NCBI GenBank assembly: GCA_039621445.1
Contig: CP154955.1
Location: 4,583,284 to 4,647,283, forward strand
Length of the DNA: 64,000 nucleotides
Source of the DNA: Euglena gracilis
Lineage: Eukaryota; Euglenida; Euglenophyceae; Euglenales
Direction of reading: 5' to 3'
The position numbers and the translations under genes were made by a program. Shown here in pieces: positions 20,317-31,980 of this stretch (position 1 is its first letter; every line of letters starts with the position of its first letter). Under the pieces are notes generated by a model. It searched no databases and was not told the DNA's origin. It saw only the letters and a program-made list of their open reading frames with translations.

Positions 20317-23300
20317 CTGTGTGCAGGGGTTGCCCCAAACCTAGACCCCCTCGCCACCCCCCCCCCACGCCGCCTTGAGACCCACGCCCCTCCGCTGAAG
20401 CGCTTGGTCTGTCACAGTCCGTTCACCCCGAAAACATGTTCGCAATCAGCGAAGTTCTGTGCCATCCTTTCCAGGTCCAAGCCAAAGATCCACGAACCCG
20501 ACCAGGTTCCTACAACTCCCGACCAGGGGGGGGGGGGTATACACACCCCCTGGACGAGAACCCGGGGGTGGTCGTACGACCAGGTGCCAAAAACCCCTAT
20601 TTTCCCAGGTCAGCTACGACCCCGAACAGGGGGCTGAACAGGGGGGGGGGTCTTAAGCACCCCCTGACCTGCAACCCCTGACCCAGTAATTTATGGGTGG
20701 TCGTTGGGCAAAGGGGGCGGGCAGTGACCCGGGGCCACTTTTCCACGGGCCCAAGCCCACCTCCCACTTTTTCGAAGAAAACCCCCCCCTTGGGCGGACG
20801 GGGTCGACGCAAAAAAAAAACGCTTGAAAAAAAATTACACCCGGGGGCAAAACTCACCCCACAAGGGGGGCGGTCCAGTGGCAAAAATCCAACCCACCTG
20901 GTGAGATGTAACATGAATCTATCGTACCAGCCCCTGGACGTGCCGTTTTACAAACGGGGGTTACCTCCCCTGTTTGACCCATTTTCTCTCTTTTGCATTG
21001 GCTGATCACCCCCCCCCCCAAGGATGTCCCTTGTGGTCAGCTCCGAGGTCGCAAAATTTCGCCACGCCTTTGACTCAGAACAACTGTGCCCATCCCCAGT
21101 TGGGGAGGTTGGTGGGGTACTTGTCCAAAAGTGCCTGGGCACTCCGGCACCGGAGAAAGCCCAAAGAACGTTTGGCAGACTTGGGTCATTTTGGCGGATT
21201 CTCGGGCGTCCAACGAACACTTCGGTGACGAAAGTTGGGTCTGAACGGGCACAATGTTCGTTGGACACAGGGGAGGGCGGCAGGTGCTTTTTCGGAACCC
21301 GGGGGGTCCGGAATAAAAAGACCCCCCCCCCCGAGGGCATGACCCACCCACCCACCCCCCTCCCTGGGTCACCAAAGCTTCAAAAAAAAATATGTGGGGG
21401 TGAAAATTTTTCTTCAATTTTTTCCCTCTTTTTTCAAACCACTGGCGCCTGAGCATCTTTGTGTGGCAGGAGTGATTTGCTGGCTAAGAGGGTTAAACAC
21501 CGAGCCCTGTTTGGGGTACCATCACAACCAATTGCATGCACCATCCCAGTAACCACCATGCCACCAGCCTCCACTGCACCACAGGCCATGTTGGCCCCCC
21601 AACAGAATTGAGGAAGCAACATTGACTCCAACTGCCCAACGGGCCAACGAGCAGGGGGGGGGGGATAACTATCACAGCACAGCCACCACAGAACAGCCTG
21701 CTGTAGCAATCACCACAACTGTGCTGCCATCGCTAGTTTCCCAGAACTCTGGCTGCTCGCCACCTCAGACCTTTCCGAGGGGGTTGCGCCGTGCCCACTG
21801 CTCCTCAATCCCCAAATCCCCTTGCCTCTCCGAACCCAACGTTTCCCTCTCGAGAGGGGGGGGACCCCTGGCTGGGGGTGCCGCTGCGGCTGGGGCGGCT
21901 GGGGCGGCGGCGGGGGCGGCAGGGGGTGGGGTGGGCGTTGGCCCAGCGGGGCGGTGGTCGGGGTCGGGGCCGCCGGCTTTTGCTCCTCTGTGAGAGAGGC
22001 GGGAAGTGATTCTCCCCCTTCCTGCCCTGCTGGTTGCAAAAGTCGCTGTAAAAAAAATATACAACTGCAAAACAGAACAAAACCACTTTTCCACTTTTCC
22101 ATTTTTCAAAAAAAAATGAAAAATGGAATACGCACAAATGCCTGCCGCGGCCTTGGGTGGGTTGCCGTGCTGGCCGCGGTGCCATCAGCGCCGAACACGT
22201 ATGTCATGCCACCAATGAATTCTCACACTGTCTGAGACTTGTAATAACAATGTGAGCGCATATTTGCGTGATAAACTGGCTCCTACAGGATACCAGCGAA
22301 GCCAAGGAGCTGCCCAACTAGTACGGGAGGACCCAAGCGAGGCTATCACCACTCAGGTCCCCTATGTGCCTTAACCCTGGTTGGGCAGCCTTTGGGAGTC
22401 CAATTCAATGACGTTGAAATGGGTGTAATTTTTTCATAAAAGCACAGGATGGACACAGAAAAAAATTCTCGGGGAAACAAGAACTGAATACCTGTCAAGG
22501 ACAGCTGAAACTGGGGGGAATGCAGTTTCACTGATTGGGAGGAGGTTAAATGATTTCAACATGATACAAAGCACAGACATTCCAACAATTCGTGCTAATA
22601 GATGCGAGCGACATAGATGCAACTTTTATTGGAGTTCAACAAGAGGCATTGCTTGGGAGGCACCTGAGCCGGTGGGGGCTGTGGCCGCGAGCACTCCGGC
22701 AGCAACAAACAGCACCCCGCCGGCCACCAGCGCCAGAGGGGACCCCTCGCTGGGCTCGGCCTCCTCAGCCCTGAGGTTGGATAGGTACCAAATCCCCAAG
22801 GGGGTTCAGGAACTAGCTTTGGAGGTGGCCCTTGGGAGTTGATGAACTTTCTGCACCAGGCTTCTGTTTAAGACCCAGCCCCCCCCAAACCACCCAGCCC
22901 AGCGCGGGGCCCCCTGGGGACCCCAAAAGCTGGCCGTCTACGGACATTTCCCCAAAAATAAAACATTCGCGCCAAAACCCATCCCTGGGCCTCTGGCCGG
23001 GACCTGGGGGGGGGGGTCTTCTCACCTTGAGAAAACCCCCCTGCGGCTGCCAGGTTCTTGCAGAATCTCGGTTGAGCTATTTTATCACGCGATGTTCCCT
23101 TGGGGCAGGTGAAAGTCGCAGAGGCTGGGCAAAGGTCAACGGCGCGAAGCCAGGATGACCGGGCGTGACTTGCGGTTGGGTTTGGGATATTGGATGGCCA
23201 TCGTGCTTGGAGCCAGGCACCCCCCGTACTCACTTGCTGATGTACCATAGCAGCGCATCCACCGCCATTTAGGCAATACTCACCACATTACAGGAGTTGG

Positions 23301-26300
23301 GGAAGGACCAGTGAAAATGGGTCAGCTTGGACCAGTGAAAATGGGTCAGCTTGAGGAGGGTGGTGCCGGACCCCAAGGGGGGGGAGAGGGAAGGTTGGGA
23401 ATAACTGGCGCGAAGAGCTGGGACTTTAAAAACTTTCCCAAATTTTGGGTTTTCAGGTGACTTTTTTCAACAAAATGACAAACACAGAAGAACAGAAAAT
23501 CATAAATTTTCCAGCACAAAGCGCCGAGGAAGAAAATTTTGGTTCAAAAATTGCGCTGGGGGGTCATTTTGAGATCCGCATTTCGACCAACAATTCCTTG
23601 ACCAACTGGGCCCATCCCAACCTTCTAACGCCCCTTTTTTCGGACGACCAAGCAAACCACATCCAACTCACTTCCATACAGGGTACAAAATGAGCATTGG
23701 TTTTGCACGGGGGGGGGGGGGGGCAACGGGGGGTCCGGACAAAACAAAAATGACATTTTTCATGATGCTTGGGAACACAAGAATTGCCAAACATTTCTTT
23801 GAGAGATTTTTGGTCACCAAACCTTCCTCAAACTCATTCATTTTTTTTCACAGGGGGAGGGTAAATAGGTCGTCCTTTGGTTGGTCAGAGAGGGTCAAAT
23901 AGGCGGCGGGGTGAGGGGATTAGTGGGGGAGGAGCAGTAAATGGGGGGGAGGGGTCTTGCCATCATTTCAGTGTGCAAAATAATTGTTGGAAAATTGGGA
24001 GTTCCCGCCGTTGGTCAAATTGGTCAACACCGTCAATGTTGGCTTGTCAATGTCAACGGCATCGAGGCGCGGGGAGGAAGGAAGAAACGGCCCTGGCGGA
24101 AGCATGCAGGACAGACACACTTGGCTGGGGCTTCAGGGGCCGGGACCGGTACGGGGGCAGCCTCCAGCTTCACCAGGGGCTTCATCACAACAACAGGGCT
24201 CGGGCACAGGTGGGGAGGGTAGTTGTGCTACACCAACAAAGGAGTTGCCAGCCTGCCCCAAGGTTTCCTGTGTAACTGCCCCCAATACTGGCCCTGCTAA
24301 ACTGCCAGGGGAGAAGGGCCGTACGAGAAACAGGGGTTTTCTTAAGGACCCTGGGAGGGGTCTAAAAATGGTGGCTGGACCCCCCCCCAACTGGGGGGTC
24401 CGGGGGGTCCGGCCAGCCGGGAGCTGGACCTGGCGGGTGCCCCCCCCCAAAAAAATGCCCGAAATAGCCCAAATCCAGCTGGGTTGGTAATTCTCGGCCA
24501 AAATTAGGAGGTGAAACCCAAAAACCACCCAAAAATGTCATTCTTGGCCATTTTTGGCCCGAATTTTCCAGCCCGGCTTTGCTGGGCTGGCCAGAGCTTT
24601 ATTTCAACAGACCCCCAGGGGGGGGGGTCTACAGCCCGGCTGGAAGGTGCTGGCTGGGGAAAAAAAGTGGAGGGGGTGGGGTCCCCTTCGGTTTTAGACA
24701 AGCCCTGACAGGAAAGGATGGTGGGGGGGGGGGTCGACACCCCCACCCACCTTTGGCAGTGCGCAAGGAAATTTTATGGTAAAATTGGCACTTCCAGATT
24801 TGCAGGAAGGGGCAGTGGGGGTGGCCAGTTGGGCCTTGGGGAGAGGGGTGGCAATGCAATGTGCGAGGGAAGCGCTAGCAAACCCTGGGTGGGGGCCTCT
24901 TCCTTAACCACTGGAGCCTCCACCTTGGGCTCCACCTTGGCTTCCACCTTGGCGGGCAATACCAGGGCAAGTTTCACTGGTGAGAGATTAAAAAAAACCA
25001 CAGCACCAAATACAGTAAAATACACAGAAACACAGAATATGTATATGTTGTGTGTGGGTGTGCGCGTGCATGTGTGCATGTGTGCATGTGAGTGTGAGTG
25101 TGAGTGTGAGTGTGTGTTTGTGTGGGTGGGTGTGGGTGTCAGCGCTACATGCAGAATGCAATATGCAAGACACGTGCAAAAAGATGAGAATAGAAAGAGA
25201 TGGAGATGTGGACATGGAGATTTATGGAGATGTTGACAACTCACAGCATAGCACAATCTCTTTCTTCAAACCAGAAGTTGCAGGGTTGATTGACCACTCT
25301 TCGTGTCGAGGTTTGGAGATGTATGACCCTCCCCAGGTCCCCAGGGGGTTGCTACCAGTAATGATGGGCAAAGCACGGTTCACTCCTGACGATTGCATGA
25401 TTTCACACATCCAACTTTGCGGGAAGCACTTTGTGCACCAGCAAAAAAAAACTGCCCTGCATTCTTCCTCTTTCAACACTGCGGCAGGTGCCTCAGGCTT
25501 CACTGGCTCAAAAGAGAGACACCAACAAAGCAAATCTTCAGATAAACTACCTCCTTTGTAATGGGGTCACGTCAAAGAGTTCTGATAATAATCAAAAGGA
25601 TGATAACGAGAGAGCCATACAATATTTTTGCTAAAGGTCCAGACCCCCCTGTTCATTTGGCCCGGGTTCATTAGATTGGGGGGAAGGTTATAACAAAGCA
25701 AAGAAACAAGTGTTACCTTAAACCAAAAAAAAACTGAACAGATAATGCAAAGCATAACCCAGATAATGAAGATCATAACCTGACAATTAATTGGAGATGT
25801 GGGAATGTCAAATTGGAATGTCTGCACACATAAGGATGGGCAAAAGAATGTATGCGTGTCTGCCTGTTTGTCCAGATGCTTGTGTGTACATATGCATGTG
25901 TGAGCATGCATCTGCATAGACCCCAAGGCTGTTCCTCCAACAACAGCTCATGAGTGTTGGTGCAAAACCAGCAAAGCAGGTGTCATATTGCAGCGGTTTT
26001 GCACCGGGCATGAACACAGACAGAGAGGTTGGTGCCTGGTCAGGGACAACCGGGGCCGGGACAGGCGCTGGAGCCACCGGGGCAGGGGCCGGGGCCGGGA
26101 CCGGGGCGGGGGCCGGCGCGGGGGCGGCGGCCTTCTTCGTGGGGCGGTACCCCGACATGTCCCACGTGCCATACTGGGAGCCGTACTCCTTGTTCCACTC
26201 CGCCATCACCTGGGGGCGAGCAAGGCCAAAGACCTCTCATGCCAGGAACAGGAGAAACCTTCAGGCCTTGCCGATGACCGGAAATCAGTTTTTTAGCTGG

Positions 26301-27682
26301 GAGGAAATTGCTGTAAGCACAAAATCTATGTTAAAACAAAGAGGGCCTGGGGATAATTGACTGTTCGACCCAACCAGCGGTTTTTTTTCAAAGACCGGGG
26401 GGGGGGCCGGGGGGAGGGGGTCGGCCCCCACCCCCCCCGGGGGGGGGGGCCCCCCCCGGGGGAGGGGGGGGGGGTCCCGGACCCACCCACTTTTGCCCGA
26501 AAATGGCCAAAAATGCTAAAAATAGCACCGTTTTCAGAATTTTCGGCGCCTTCGGCGCCAAAAAAGATATACCCACCAGCCCCTACCCCCACCCCCCCCC
26601 CCCCCGGGGGGCCAAGGGACCCACCCACCCTACCCCTCCCCCCCCCGGGGGGGGAGGGGGTCCAAGACTAAAAAAAACCCCTGGACCCAACCCACCAATT
26701 TTCAGACCAGCATTTTTAATGTCCGGTCCCACTGACTCACGATATCCCCCCCACCAACACTGACAATCTATGTCATAAAGTTTGGTACTGGGTGGGTCCC
26801 TTCGGCCCAAAAGCAGGAATGGGCATTTCTTTTGGGATATCAGACCTGCAATCGATCCATCACTCAACCTTCTCGAACCATGGCAAGGCGCAGAAATATT
26901 GCGAAAATGCATTGCGCGTCAAGCAGACCTGATCGATGGGGTCAAGGGTTTGCGTTGCCTTCCGGGAGATCTTGATGTCGGGGGCTGGAGCAGCTTCCTT
27001 GGCCACCTTGGGGACAGGCCTCCCTTTGAATCAGTCAAAAGATTTCGCTAACACCAGCCAACTTTTTGGAAACTTTGCCATTGGGCAGAAAAGCCTGCTT
27101 GGGGGCCTCCTTGATGGCGGTTCGGTACCCACTCATGTCCCACTGGCCATAAGCGGCGCCATACTCCTCATTCCAGGCCTTCATCAGCTCAGCAAGGCGG
27201 TCCTCCTGCCAAAGAAAAAAAAACGAGTGGTGTTTGCCACCCAAAGAATGCCGAGTCAGCAGGTTGAAATTGTTCAGTTCTGGTGGCCAAGAGGTGAAGA
27301 GGTTTAAAACGTTGATTCTGGCCCATTTCAATGCAAATGCAAATGAAAAGATACCATCACCCCCTCCCTCTGGGAAACTCAGAAGGTGCGCACAGAGAGG
27401 CGAAAGCAAATCAGAGTGATGCAAAGAGTACAAGACGGCGAGAAATGGAGGCGTGGAATCCCCCCCCAAATGCGTAAGACTCCCCATTTGAGGTTCGAAA
27501 AAAATAAGGCCAGGGTCATTTGGGAGAATTTATTTTGACATCACGTTGAAATGAGCTTTGTGAGTGGTTCTTGGGTCTTTTTGTTGGACCTGTTCAGTGG
27601 CGATGGCAGGGTTGGCGACGGCAGCAGCGCTCAGCATCCCAGTGATGGCGAGCTTGGCAGCCTTCTCATATGCTGGAGGAAC
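20234..27682 (-). CDS. Spliced gene: Ala/Pro-rich membrane protein with duplicated WDMSGYR domain and a signal-like pre-sequence
   Basis: At least eight minus-strand exons were assembled by eye: 27,590-27,682; 27,063-27,205; 26,929-27,019; 26,005-26,209; 24,884-24,976; about 24,121-24,195; 22,664-22,770; 20,234-20,316. Splice phases agree at most joins (0, 2, 0, 1, and from 24,121 onward 2 then 1). In order the protein has a Lys-flanked hydrophobic segment ending ANPAIA (possible lumen or secretory signal), a domain with WNEEYGAAYGQWDMSGYR, a Lys/Ala/Pro linker, a second domain with WNKEYGSQYGTWDMSGYR, long Ala/Pro and Lys/Val/Glu linkers, one transmembrane helix near the C-terminus, and an Ala/Pro/Thr tail ending ADGPK. 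I do not recognise the family. A membrane-tethered protein facing the lumen or exterior is inferred. The first exon with the start codon was not found, and an exon may be missing between 24,200 and 24,884. Confidence 0.65.
20317..22663 (-). other. Long intron with C/G tracts and Ala/Pro-like coding shadow
   Basis: Lies between exons g and h. It contains several C-run/G-run blocks (20,320-20,900, 21,300, 21,650) and a GCC/CCC-rich piece at 21,880-21,970 that could encode more Ala/Pro linker on the minus strand, but no splice pair could be fixed. Confidence 0.35.
22664..22770 (-). CDS. Exon g: transmembrane helix
   Basis: Acceptor CAACCTCAG, 35 codons and donor TCAG|GTGCC. Acidic AEEAEPSEGS is followed by PLALVAGGVLFVAAGVLAAT, a clear single-pass membrane helix. 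Out-phase 1 matches exon h. Confidence 0.65.
24121..24195 (-). CDS. Exon f: Ala/Pro linker (5' edge uncertain)
   Basis: Encodes LVKLEAAPVPVPAPEAPA and ends GCCAA|GTGTGT, leaving two bases that combine with the first base of exon g to make Lys. No acceptor fits the phase left by exon e, so the upstream edge or an intervening exon is unresolved. Confidence 0.45.
24884..24976 (-). CDS. Exon e: Lys/Val/Glu-Pro linker
   Basis: Acceptor TCTCTCACCAG, two bases plus 30 codons including AKVEAKVEPKVEAP, donor CAGG|GTTTGC. Phase 1 in and out, matching exon d. A similar short coding-looking string (VKPEAPAA) at 25,479-25,502 may be a further mini-exon, but it lacks a GT donor. Confidence 0.55.
25045..25142. 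repeat. TG/GTGA-rich microsatellite
   Basis: Runs of GTGTG, GCATGTGT and four GTGAGT units. Intronic relative to the spliced gene. Confidence 0.85.
26005..26209 (-). CDS. Exon d: second WDMSGYR domain and Ala/Pro linker
   Basis: Acceptor CGCCCCCAG, then VMAEWNKEYGSQYGTWDMSG, a strict AP/VP repeat of about 28 residues, and donor CCCG|GTGCAA leaving one base. The domain aligns with exon b over about 22 residues, with W, EYG, YG, WDMSGYR conserved. Confidence 0.65.
26395..26680. repeat. C-run/G-run fold-back cluster
   Basis: Several C-runs directly abut G-runs (near 26,430-26,470, 26,590-26,612 and 26,636-26,660). A TTCG-loop palindrome GGCGCCTTCGGCGCC lies at 26,545-26,559. Intronic; no coding content is believed despite open frames. 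Confidence 0.7.
26929..27019 (-). CDS. Exon c: Lys/Ala/Pro linker
   Basis: One base plus 30 codons (PVPKVAKEAAPAPDIK...LDPIDQ), with donor CAG|GTCTGC, leaving phase 0 that matches the next exon. Confidence 0.6.
27063..27205 (-). CDS. Exon b: first WDMSGYR domain
   Basis: Preceded by a pyrimidine-rich tract and GGCAG. 47 codons plus two bases, starting EDRLAELMKAWNEEYG and containing QWDMSGYR. The donor used here (AAAAA|GTTGGC) gives a 43-bp intron that joins in phase to exon c; an alternative donor eight bases downstream on the minus strand (27,055) would give a shorter intron with another acceptor. Confidence 0.65.
27590..27682 (-). CDS. Exon a: signal-like hydrophobic pre-sequence
   Basis: Bounded by TTATCACAG before and CAG|GTCCAA after, phase 0 in and out. 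Encodes 31 residues with KAAK, then LAITGMLSAAAVANPAIA, then TEQ. The A-x-A before TEQ fits a signal peptidase or thylakoid processing peptidase site. Without splicing the frame would stop at 27,530. Being internal to the protein, it fits the second half of a bipartite targeting sequence; that is inference. Confidence 0.6.
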
Positions 27683-29460
27683 CTGTGATAATCGAGGGGC
27701 TTTTGGGTTGAGTGAACTGGGGGGGGGGGGGATATTTCCCAGGTCCAAACCCACCAGCCACTTTTTAGAAAACCCACCAAACATTTGCAACAAGGCTCCT
27801 CAAAACATGCAACGCTAAACAAATGGCAAAAATGCAAAAAAATATGCAAGTTGCATGGAAATTCATCAGGAATTCCCCGGCCCGGGGCTGTACACTTTCT
27901 GCTGGAGAGGACTTGAGAAAGACTGGAGAAGACCGGAGAAGAAAAAATTTCACTTCCTCTGAATAATTATTTTTTTTCTTTGCAACATTGTTTGCTTCAA
28001 CACGGCGCATGTTTTGGACAATTATTTGCACTTTTTTCTCCGCCAGAACACATAAAAGCATAAAAGCAAAACAGCATCTTGCATATTTTTTTTCAAAAAT
28101 GTCAAAAGAAGCCAAAAACACCAAAGAAATTCAACACCAAAAAAAAGGGGGAAAAGAGTGGACCAAACTTGCACGATGAAACAAACAAGGTTGGTTGCCC
28201 AGTTGCATCCCTGCAAAAATGAAATTGGTCCAAAAATGTGTGGTATGCAACTTCCAGTTGACTGTTGCCTGTGTAATTGCCCAGAATGCAAAAAAAAATG
28301 CAACTTTTCGCAAATTTTCATAATGTAAAAAAATGCAGATTTTGCAAAAAAGTGCAAATTTTCAAAATTTTGGAGTGTGCAAAAAAAATGGGAATTATGC
28401 AAATTGCATCCCCCCCCCACAACAACGCCCCCCCCCCCTGAGGCATCCACCCACCCACCCAACACCCACCCAAACCCATCCAAAACCGACCAAAAACGCT
28501 TGAAAAAAAATTTATGGCCCAGTCTTCGACCATGGCGCACCCCCCAGGTGGGTCCAGTGGCCCACCTTCCTGGCTGCGGGGGTTTTGGGTTCTCCAAAAC
28601 CCAAAGGAAATTCAAAACCCATCAAACCAACGCCATCACATCAACATCAGCATCAACCCAAAAAGCTACTGACCAGGTCGAAAACCTGCAGGTCTGCAAC
28701 CTTTTGCAAAATCCTGTTCAACGGTTGCAAAGTGAACAATGCAATGCAAAATGATGGATGTGATGCAGAACCGGGCGGGGGGGGGGAAGCGGACAGAAGA
28801 GCAAACAGGTGCACCTTGCTGGCCTTCAAGGCGGTTGAAGGACGGGATAAGACCAGGATTCGTTTTCAGACTTCCAGGGTGGGAGACTTTCAGGGTTACG
28901 CAAAAAAAACACATTTTTCGAATCATTTCGGCGCAACCCAACCCCAGACCCACTGCAGCAGGTCCTGGGCGCAGATAAAGAAAATTTGACCCCACCCCCT
29001 GGCGGGGTTCAGCCAGCCAGCAGACTGTTTCCAGCCTGGGACCCCCTCAACGAGTTTTATTTCCAGCCGCCCAAAGGGCGGGACAGTGACGGATTCATTG
29101 CTTTTCGGGGGTGCAAAAAATGGGCCAAAAAAATGGGTCGGAAATGGGTCGGGCTGGTCAGGACAAATTTGGGGTCAAAAAATCTTTTTTTTGCATAATT
29201 GGCAGCTTTTTTGGACAATTTTGCGATTTCAATGCTTTGGAACCCGGTTCCACCCCAGGTCGGCCCCAGCAGTCTGGGGGGGGGGGCCGAGCTATTCCCA
29301 CACCCCTGCCTCACACAGCCCAAAAGGGGTCATTTTTGGCAACTTTTTTTGGACATTTGCCAAAAAAAATGTCCAAGAAGAAAGTGGGTTCTGAAAATGT
29401 CCAAAAAAACGTCGATTTTTGAGCACTTATTTGGGTCGTTCTTCATAAAAAAAGCGCTGT
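27683..29460. other. Upstream region of the spliced gene
   Basis: A/T-rich with many CAAAAAA and TGCAAA runs and a CCCACCCAACCCACC-type tract (28,405-28,490). The missing first exon should lie in or beyond this region, but no ATG-containing exon with a matching phase-0 donor was found. Confidence 0.35.
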
Positions 29461-29499
29461 GGGCGGGCTGCCACCCCACCCCTCAGACCCCCCCACCAT

Positions 29500-29850
29500 A
29501 ATTTTTTACCGCCCCCGGGGGGGGGGGGGGGAGGGGGTCACTCCACTTTTTAAAACCAGTCAGTCACTCATTTTCGGAAAACCAGCCAGTCACTACCCCC
29601 CCGGGGGGGGGGGGGGGGCACTCAGAAAAACGGCCACGTTCCAGTCACTTTAGGCCATTTTAGGTCAAAAAAAATTCCGGCGCCTTCGGCGCCGGGGTCA
29701 CTCAAGCCACTTTGCCCACTCCTGGCGCCCCCCCCGGGGGGGGGGGGGGAGGTGGTCTGGGCCAAAAACCAGTCAGTCACTCTGAAATAACCAGTCACCC
29801 ACCCCCCGGGGAGGGGGGGGGTTGGCCAGTGCTTAAGAAATTGACTGCCC
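29500..29850. repeat. Module with GGTCACT/CAGTCACT words between C/G runs
   Basis: Blocks GGTCACTCCACTTTT, CAGTCAGTCACT and CCAGTCACTACCCCC alternate with C-run/G-run junctions. It includes a TTCG palindrome near 29,680. A second copy is at 59,575-59,700. Confidence 0.7.
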
Positions 29851-29869
29851 CCCACCCTCCAATAACAAC

Positions 29870-30000
29870 ACCGCTTTGATTGTGCAAGGCAAGGATGGCC
29901 ACAGGTAAACATCTTATGAACTTAGTCAGCCAACAGCTCCCTCCCAGAGGGGGCTGCCCCCCCCGCCCCCCCCACCCTCCAATAGCAAAATAACAAAAAA
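29870..30000. repeat. GCAAGGCAAGGATGGCC-family repeat
   Basis: Contains TGTGCAAGGCAAGGATGGCC and GAACTTAGTCAGCC followed by a G/C block. Related copies are at 30,961-31,140, 33,250-33,425 and 62,340-62,500. Confidence 0.6.
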
Positions 30001-30364
30001 GTTGGCAAGCTCCGCTCTGACTTGCTACCTCGGGGGAGGGGGCGCTCGGCCCCAGACCCACCACCCACCCGCCCTCCCACCCCGAGCGGCCGAGCGGGGG
30101 TGGGCCTTTCGTGGGAAAAAGGATCCTGGACAATACAAACGTCTTGCCAGTCAGGGAATTCCTGATGGCCACAGATCTCTGCGGAAAGAGGATGGATTGA
30201 GGAAAGAGAAGAAATGGTGTTATACTTTGTCGAGGGCGAATTGGACCAACATTGAAGCAAAATGCATCGAAGCAAACCGACAAACCGACAAACAACCCCC
30301 CCCTATTTGTGCTCTCTTTCACCACCAAGAGCTGAACACTTTAAAAACCTGGTCATAGGTCAAG

Positions 30365-30603
30365 GCTTAAACCCCCCCCCTAATAGAAGCACGGGTGCGC
30401 TTATGGGGGACTGCCGCCTCCGGCGGCGGGGGGTGCGCTTCTATTTGGACCCTAGCTGCGCGATTTTTGTTGATTTCCTTTAGAAATCCCATCAAAATGG
30501 GGGGTGCGCTTGTAGCGGACCGCCGCCTTCGGCGGCGGGAGGTGCGCTTTTATTTGGACCCTGCGCTTGTAGCGGCCCCGCGCTTCTATTAGGGGGGGGG
30601 GTT
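30365..30603. repeat. C-run TAATAGAAGC ... GCTTCTATTA G-run module
   Basis: Opens with a C-run and TAATAGAAGCACGG and closes with GCGCTTCTATTAGGGGGG. In between, GTGCGCTT recurs four times and two palindromes (GCCGCCTCCGGCGGC, GCCGCCTTCGGCGGC) occur. Terminal inverted words are clamped by C- and G-runs. Confidence 0.75.
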
Positions 30604-30689
30604 AGTGTGTTCCAAGGAGGTCCATGAATGAGTTGAGACTTTTGCGTAACTAAGGACCCCAGGGGGTCCACTCATTAGCCATTTTACCA

Positions 30690-30830
30690 GACGGCTCCGT
30701 GCGGATAATTGGCTATGACGATCCCAGAGGTCGGGCCGACCATTGGCTATGGCTTATCGACCATTGGAGGTCGGGCCGACCAGGTCGGCCCGACCTCCAA
30801 TGAACCGCATTACCCCCCAAGTTTTATGAA
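30690..30830. repeat. GGTCGGGCCGACC palindrome cluster, copy 1
   Basis: Three or more overlapping GGTCGGGCCGACC/GGTCGGCCCGACC palindromes next to CCAATGAACCGCATTACCCCC. Its reverse complement aligns with 33,638-33,737. Confidence 0.7.
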
Positions 30831-30960
30831 ATTGAATCGCCCCCCCCCCTCAAAATTTGATTTGGTAAATTTGACTTAAAATGCACGGAAACGCATTGAA
30901 ATGACCTTGAAACTGTCAAAAAACGTCCCATATTACAAAAAAAAGGGAAAAAGGATTGCC

Positions 30961-31140
30961 AAAACGCGAACTTAGTCGGCCTACGGTCTCCTCCGGGGGG
31001 GCTGCCGCCCCCCTCGGACCCCCCCGCCCAAAATAACAATATCCCCTTGTGTGTGCAGGGCAAGGATGGCCAAAACGCGCACCCTAACAGAATCCCTTTG
31101 TGCGTGCAAGGCAAGGATGGCCAAAAGTGCACCCTCAAAA
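30961..31140. repeat. GCAAGGATGGCCAAAACGCGC repeat, copy A
   Basis: Begins GCGAACTTAGTCGGCCTACGG, then a G/C block, then two about 55-bp units of CCCTTGTGTGTGCAGGGCAA type. A direct copy at 33,250-33,425 sits on the other side of the A/C tracts. Confidence 0.75.
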
Positions 31141-31151
31141 AACGTCCCACA

Positions 31152-31191
31152 TTAAAAATAAAAAAAAAAAACAAAAAAAAAAAAACAAAAA

Positions 31192-31229
<38 letters not shown>

Positions 31230-31275
31230 ATACAAAAAACAAAAAAAAAAATGGAAAAAAAAAAAACAAACCAAA

Positions 31276-31326
<51 letters not shown>

Positions 31327-31483
31327 AAAAAAAACAAAAAAAAAAAAATCCAAAAAAAAAATAGGAAAAACAAAAAAAAAAGACAAAAACAAAAAAACCT
31401 CAAAAAGAAAAAAAAATAAAAACAAAAAGCAACCAAAAAAAAAAAAAACCAACAAAAAAAAAAAAAACCCAAAAACCCAGGCA
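31152..31483. repeat. A-rich tract
   Basis: About 330 bp that are almost entirely A with scattered C, T and G. Open frames here encode poly-Lys or poly-Phe and are not genes. Confidence 0.95.
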
Positions 31484-31589
31484 CAAAACTCCCCAAAACC
31501 CCACCCTCCGCCACACATGGACAACCAACATAGACTAAAAAATTTGAAAGCCGCCACAACACAACCACAAAACCCCAAGAGGTAGAGGA

Positions 31590-31942
31590 TCCAGTCACCC
31601 ACCCCCCCCCCACCCCCACCCCCCCGCTCACCCCCCCCCCCACTCCACTGGAACAAGCCAGTCTCCCCCACACCCCCCCCCCACACACCCCATTGCACAG
31701 CTCACCGCCCACCCTCCCATGCCCTCCCCCACAAGCTGCCCTGAGGTCTGAAAATCGGGCTACCCCTTCTCCAAGTCTGCCCCCAGCATCTTGTTCCAAG
31801 CCCCCCCCCCGCCCCCCACCCTCAGCCTGTCTGACCCCGCCCCCCCTCCCCCCCCCCCCTCCCCCCCCCCCACAATTTTGTTTGTGCCCTCCCAACCCCC
31901 CCCCGTGTCACCCCCCCCCCCCCGCCCCCCCCCCCCCCCCCC

Positions 31943-31980
<38 letters not shown>

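Noticed and set aside
28760-28870. Candidate first exon of the spliced gene (RILVLSRPSTALKASK on the minus strand)
   Set aside because: The donor and phase fit, but an in-frame TGA lies two codons upstream with no acceptor or ATG between.
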